NCBI RefSeq assembly: GCF_033843645.1 | Contig: NZ_JAWXVZ010000003.1 | Coordinates: forward strand, 124,001-188,000 | Reading direction: 5' to 3' | DNA length: 64,000 nt | Origin: Pseudovibrio zosterae | GTDB taxonomy: Bacteria > Pseudomonadota > Alphaproteobacteria > Rhizobiales > Stappiaceae | Shown: positions 61,465-64,000 of the stretch, in pieces | Layout of the letters: the number at the start of each line of letters is the position of its first letter | Position numbering within the stretch: the stretch's first letter is position 1 | Notes under the pieces: generated by a model | The model's database searches: none | Told to the model about the DNA's origin: nothing | What the model saw: only the letters and a program-made list of their open reading frames with translations | Made by a program: the position numbers and the translations under genes

Positions 61465-62476
61465 ATGGCCTTGGAAAAAGGCAGAGGACAGCCCGCCTGA
61501 AAAAGAGGTGGACGGCGAGGAGGATCTTGAGTTCCGCCCCCTGCCGGACGAGGACGACGAGGAACTTGAGCTGCCGGTCACGCCAAAAGGCAAGCCGTTC
61601 TACCTGCAATATCTTTGGTTGACGCTGTTCACCCTCGTTGCCTTTGGTGTTCTGCTTTCTCTGGGCTTCTGGCAGTTGGATCGGTTGGCGTGGAAAGAGG
61701 CGCTGATCGAGCGGGCCACCGAACGTGTTACAGATAAAGCCGTTGTCGCGCCGGGTCCGAAAGAATGGAAACAGCTGACCACTGAGGAGATTGACTATCT
61801 GCCGGTCACACTTAAAGGCCGTTTCATCCTTGGTGAGCTTTACTACTTCGACACATTGAACAACCCGCGTGGCCGATATGGTGGGCAGGGTTACTTCGTC
61901 TACACGCCGTTTGCCACGAGCGAAGGCTGGGTGGTGCTGGTAAACCGAGGGTTCGTGCCTATCGATCGCCGGGACCAGTCCACGCGCCTTGGGTCGGCGC
62001 CGCCAAAAGAGACCATCATTTTGACTGGTCTTGCCCGCAGAGCCGAAACGCCAAGCTTCTTCTCACCTGCCGGTGATGAACACACCGGCGAATGGTTTGT
62101 GCGAGAACCGAAAAAGATGGCGGAAGCACTGGGGCTGGATGCGAGCAGGACGGCGCCCTACACGGTTGATATCAACGAACTCACCGCATCTGCGGGGGAC
62201 TTGCCACAGCCCGGCGAGACCCGCTTGACGTTCTCCAACAACCATTTGCAGTACGCATTCACATGGTTCGGTCTCGCTGCCACACTGATCGCGATGTACA
62301 TCGCCTTTCGCATCAGCATGTGGCGCAAGAGCAAAAAGCCTGCCCCTGTTGTTGGGGATGAGGACGAGGATGATTGGGATCTGCCGCCGCCGGATGTGGA
62401 AGACCGGCCCATCCGAGATCCCAAGGCTGAACTGGAAGCTGAATTCCAGAACATCAAGAACAGCAAGAAACTCTAA
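61454..62476 (+). CDS. SURF1-family oxidase biogenesis protein
   Basis: SURF1 helps insert heme a into subunit I. The 340-residue protein has helices at about 50-75 and 268-290, with a periplasmic domain between. Conserved blocks GFWQLDRLAWKEAL (about 71-84) and ETRLTFSNNHLQYAFTWFGLA (near the second helix) fit. Unusually, both ends are long and acidic: about 45 residues with runs of Asp/Glu at the start, and a similar Asp/Glu-rich tail of about 45 residues. GGAGGGG lies upstream, inside DUF983. Confidence 0.93.
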   Translation: MKIKWPWKKAEDSPPEKEVDGEEDLEFRPLPDEDDEELELPVTPKGKPFYLQYLWLTLFTLVAFGVLLSLGFWQLDRLAWKEALIERATERVTDKAVVAPGPKEWKQLTTEEIDYLPVTLKGRFILGELYYFDTLNNPRGRYGGQGYFVYTPFATSEGWVVLVNRGFVPIDRRDQSTRLGSAPPKETIILTGLARRAETPSFFSPAGDEHTGEWFVREPKKMAEALGLDASRTAPYTVDINELTASAGDLPQPGETRLTFSNNHLQYAFTWFGLAATLIAMYIAFRISMWRKSKKPAPVVGDEDEDDWDLPPPDVEDRPIRDPKAELEAEFQNIKNSKKL

Positions 62477-62482
62477 TAGAAA

Positions 62483-62505
62483 GGGGAGAGGCGATGCCTC
62501 TCCCC
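62483..62505. terminator. Bidirectional terminator between surf1 and the peroxiredoxin
   Basis: Perfect 10-bp arms GGGGAGAGGC / GCCTCTCCCC enclose a 3-nt loop. The minus strand runs into TTTCTATT; the plus strand ends AAAATCG. Confidence 0.75.
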
Positions 62506-62530
62506 AAAATCGTCTGGCCTGTGGATGAGC

Positions 62531-63016
62531 TTAAAGCAGCTCGAGCACCGCATCAGCACCGGATGTGGTTGCTTCGCCGGGAGAATCTTCAACGTTCAGC
62601 GCGGTAACGGTGCCGTCCTTCACCACCATTGCATAGCGCTGAGACCGCAGCCCCATGCCAAAGCCAGAGCCATCAAGCTCAAGCCCAATGGCCTTGGTAA
62701 AGTCGGCGCTGCCGTCCGCAAGGAACAGGATATCGTCACCTGCGCCGGTTGCCTTTGCCCATGCGTCCATGACGAATACGTCGTTGACCGACACGACGGC
62801 GATCTCGTCTACGCCCTTCGCTTTCAGGTCCGCTGCCTTGTTTTGGAAGCCCGGCAGGTGGTTCATGTGGCATGTCGGGGTGAAAGCGCCTGGAACAGCG
62901 AACAGGACAACGGTCTTGCCGTCGAAAATCTGCTTTGTGGTCAGGTTCTGCGGGCCGTCAGCGCCCGGTGTCTTGAAGCTGGCGTCCGGCAGTTTGTCGC
63001 CGATAGAGATTGTCAT
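62531..63016 (-). CDS. Peroxiredoxin (Prx5-like, 1-Cys type)
   Basis: This 161-residue thiol peroxidase of the AhpC/Prx5 (redoxin) family reduces hydrogen peroxide and alkyl peroxides. The catalytic motif PGAFTPTC puts the peroxidatic Cys at 49, and there is no other Cys, so resolution depends on an external thiol such as glutathione or glutaredoxin. GGAGG lies 9 nt before ATG 63016. It is probably monocistronic, ended by the upstream hairpin. Confidence 0.93.
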   Translation of the reverse strand: MTISIGDKLPDASFKTPGADGPQNLTTKQIFDGKTVVLFAVPGAFTPTCHMNHLPGFQNKAADLKAKGVDEIAVVSVNDVFVMDAWAKATGAGDDILFLADGSADFTKAIGLELDGSGFGMGLRSQRYAMVVKDGTVTALNVEDSPGEATTSGADAVLELL

Positions 63017-63192
63017 GGGTTCAGTCCTCCGATCCGGAATTGCAGGCTTTTGGCTGCAAAAGGGGGTAGAGCGCCGCGCGCACTGTTTGTGGAAAGCGCG
63101 CTAACGCACCTTTGGGGTGTGCTCGCTCATTGCCAGCCACCCACGGTACACCTAGGAATTTAACTTAGAAACGCAAGTTCCGCAGTCGTCCA

Positions 63193-64000
63193 CTACGATC
63201 TTTTTTCCTTGGCTCTCGGCGGCAAGGAGAGGGCTGCTTCCTGTTCAACGGCCCCTTGCGGGGTGATCAGCGTAAGCCGCAGGTCAAGTTCCTGCAGGTC
63301 TTTGGGGAAACCGGTCAGCGGCAACTGCCAACGCGCAATGTGATCACTGCTTTCAAGACGCTTGGGAACGCTGTTGTAAGATCCCTCCGGCCCCTCAACA
63401 AACAGGTCGTAGGCGGTGCTCTCCGTAGTGCTTACCGGAGCAGAGAAAGTAATCACGGGGGCGCTGTCCGTCGGCACAACTGCAATCTCGGTGACAGGCG
63501 CATTGCCGTTTGCCTGCGCAGGCAATTTGGCAAAGGCGGCCTCAATGATGGCGTCTGCCTCGGCATCTTCTGTCGTATGACGCGGCAGCACCAATGACAG
63601 CTCTTGCTGTTCTGGAATGCAGATGTGCTGACACACGCCAAAGGTGACGGTCATGTTGAGTACGGTGGTTCGCGCATCGCTCTGACGCTGCAACTTAAGC
63701 GGGAGGATGACGTTTCCGTCATAGATAAGCGATGTGGAGAAACCGTCGCTGTAGCGCTTGGGGGCGGGGAACAGGAGTTCCGCATTCGCAAGGTTCGTTG
63801 AACCGTTGAAACTGGCTTCTGTGGGAATGCCTGCCTCTCCCGGATAGCGCCAATAGGTGTGCCAACCCGGCTCCAGCTGAAACTCGAGGCCGGCCTTATA
63901 AGTGCCGTCATCTTCCGGTGTGCTGGCTCTGATGAGCCGCACAGCGCCGCCTTCTACTTCGAACCATTCCGTGCCGATGGCACGGTCTGCAAAAGCGGGT
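63193..64000 (-). CDS. DsbD-alpha-like periplasmic domain protein, 5' end beyond window
   Basis: The frame stays open to the right edge, so the start lies outside. The visible 268 codons include LEPGWHTYWRYPGEAG, a CxxxC motif (GVCQHICIPE) and a long beta-rich C-terminal part, consistent with the N-terminal (alpha) domain of DsbD-type thiol:disulfide proteins or related envelope proteins. It lacks the DsbD membrane part, so it is a stand-alone domain or a C-terminal piece. It probably acts in periplasmic thiol reduction or copper handling. Confidence 0.75.
   Translation of the reverse strand, partial: PAFADRAIGTEWFEVEGGAVRLIRASTPEDDGTYKAGLEFQLEPGWHTYWRYPGEAGIPTEASFNGSTNLANAELLFPAPKRYSDGFSTSLIYDGNVILPLKLQRQSDARTTVLNMTVTFGVCQHICIPEQQELSLVLPRHTTEDAEADAIIEAAFAKLPAQANGNAPVTEIAVVPTDSAPVITFSAPVSTTESTAYDLFVEGPEGSYNSVPKRLESSDHIARWQLPLTGFPKDLQELDLRLTLITPQGAVEQEAALSLPPRAKEKRS

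Overview
The window reads as ordinary chromosome of a marine-type alphaproteobacterium, most likely Hyphomicrobiales near the Stappiaceae (Pseudovibrio/Roseibium-like). This placement is inference. It rests on two Porin_2-family porins, an IalB-family protein beside an aa3 oxidase operon that contains a CoxF-like small ORF, the DUF374-waaA-lpxK cluster, DUF2093 and DUF4170 genes, and an S4-domain pseudouridine synthase with a long Gly/Arg tail. I see no rRNA, tRNA, insertion sequence, prophage or CRISPR array. Coding density is high and most intergenic gaps are short.

Region 1 (0-6 kb) is signalling: an unknown secreted protein, an orphan NtrC-type sigma-54 activator, a membrane protein with a DNA-binding-like N-terminal domain and C-terminal helical repeats, and a TipF-like membrane protein with a degenerate EAL domain. 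Region 2 (6-17.6 kb) is housekeeping: an inactive/active M16 peptidase pair, a lipoprotein, lspA, ileS, two tandem EamA transporters, ribF and a MaoC hydratase. Region 3 (17.9-23.6 kb) holds a cheY-cheZ pair, a HAD-IIA protein, mutL, and a WYL regulator flanked by small DUF1905 and ABM-like genes. Region 4 (24-28 kb) has two tandem paralogous porins with long AT-rich upstream regions.

Region 5 (28-36 kb) contains rsmD with the S4 pseudouridine synthase, tadA, two small unknown proteins, an FdhF/YdeP-type molybdoenzyme with fdhD, and a patatin-like hydrolase. Region 6 (36-42 kb) contains an MDR dehydrogenase divergent from a TetR regulator with two visible palindromic operators between them, an alpha/beta hydrolase, purD and ubiA. 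Region 7 (42-48 kb) runs pmbA-cysQ-DUF4170-DUF374-waaA-lpxK: peptide maturation, sulfur-nucleotide turnover and lipid A assembly. Region 8 (48-54 kb) has a MATE exporter with a heavy-metal-type MerR regulator, a Kef-type antiporter, a HAD hydrolase and tldD. Region 9 (54.4-62.5 kb) has ialB and the cytochrome c oxidase operon coxB-coxA-ctaB-coxF-ctaG-coxC, then DUF983 and SURF1. The right end has a 1-Cys peroxiredoxin and a DsbD-alpha-like protein cut by the window edge.

I found no clear undescribed multi-gene system. The observations most worth a second look are a CheZ with two FliM-like CheY-binding motifs at its C terminus, the degenerate EAL protein, the membrane-tethered DNA-binding-like protein, the double operator of the MDR/TetR pair, and the molybdoenzyme gene coupled to a winged-helix-like small protein.
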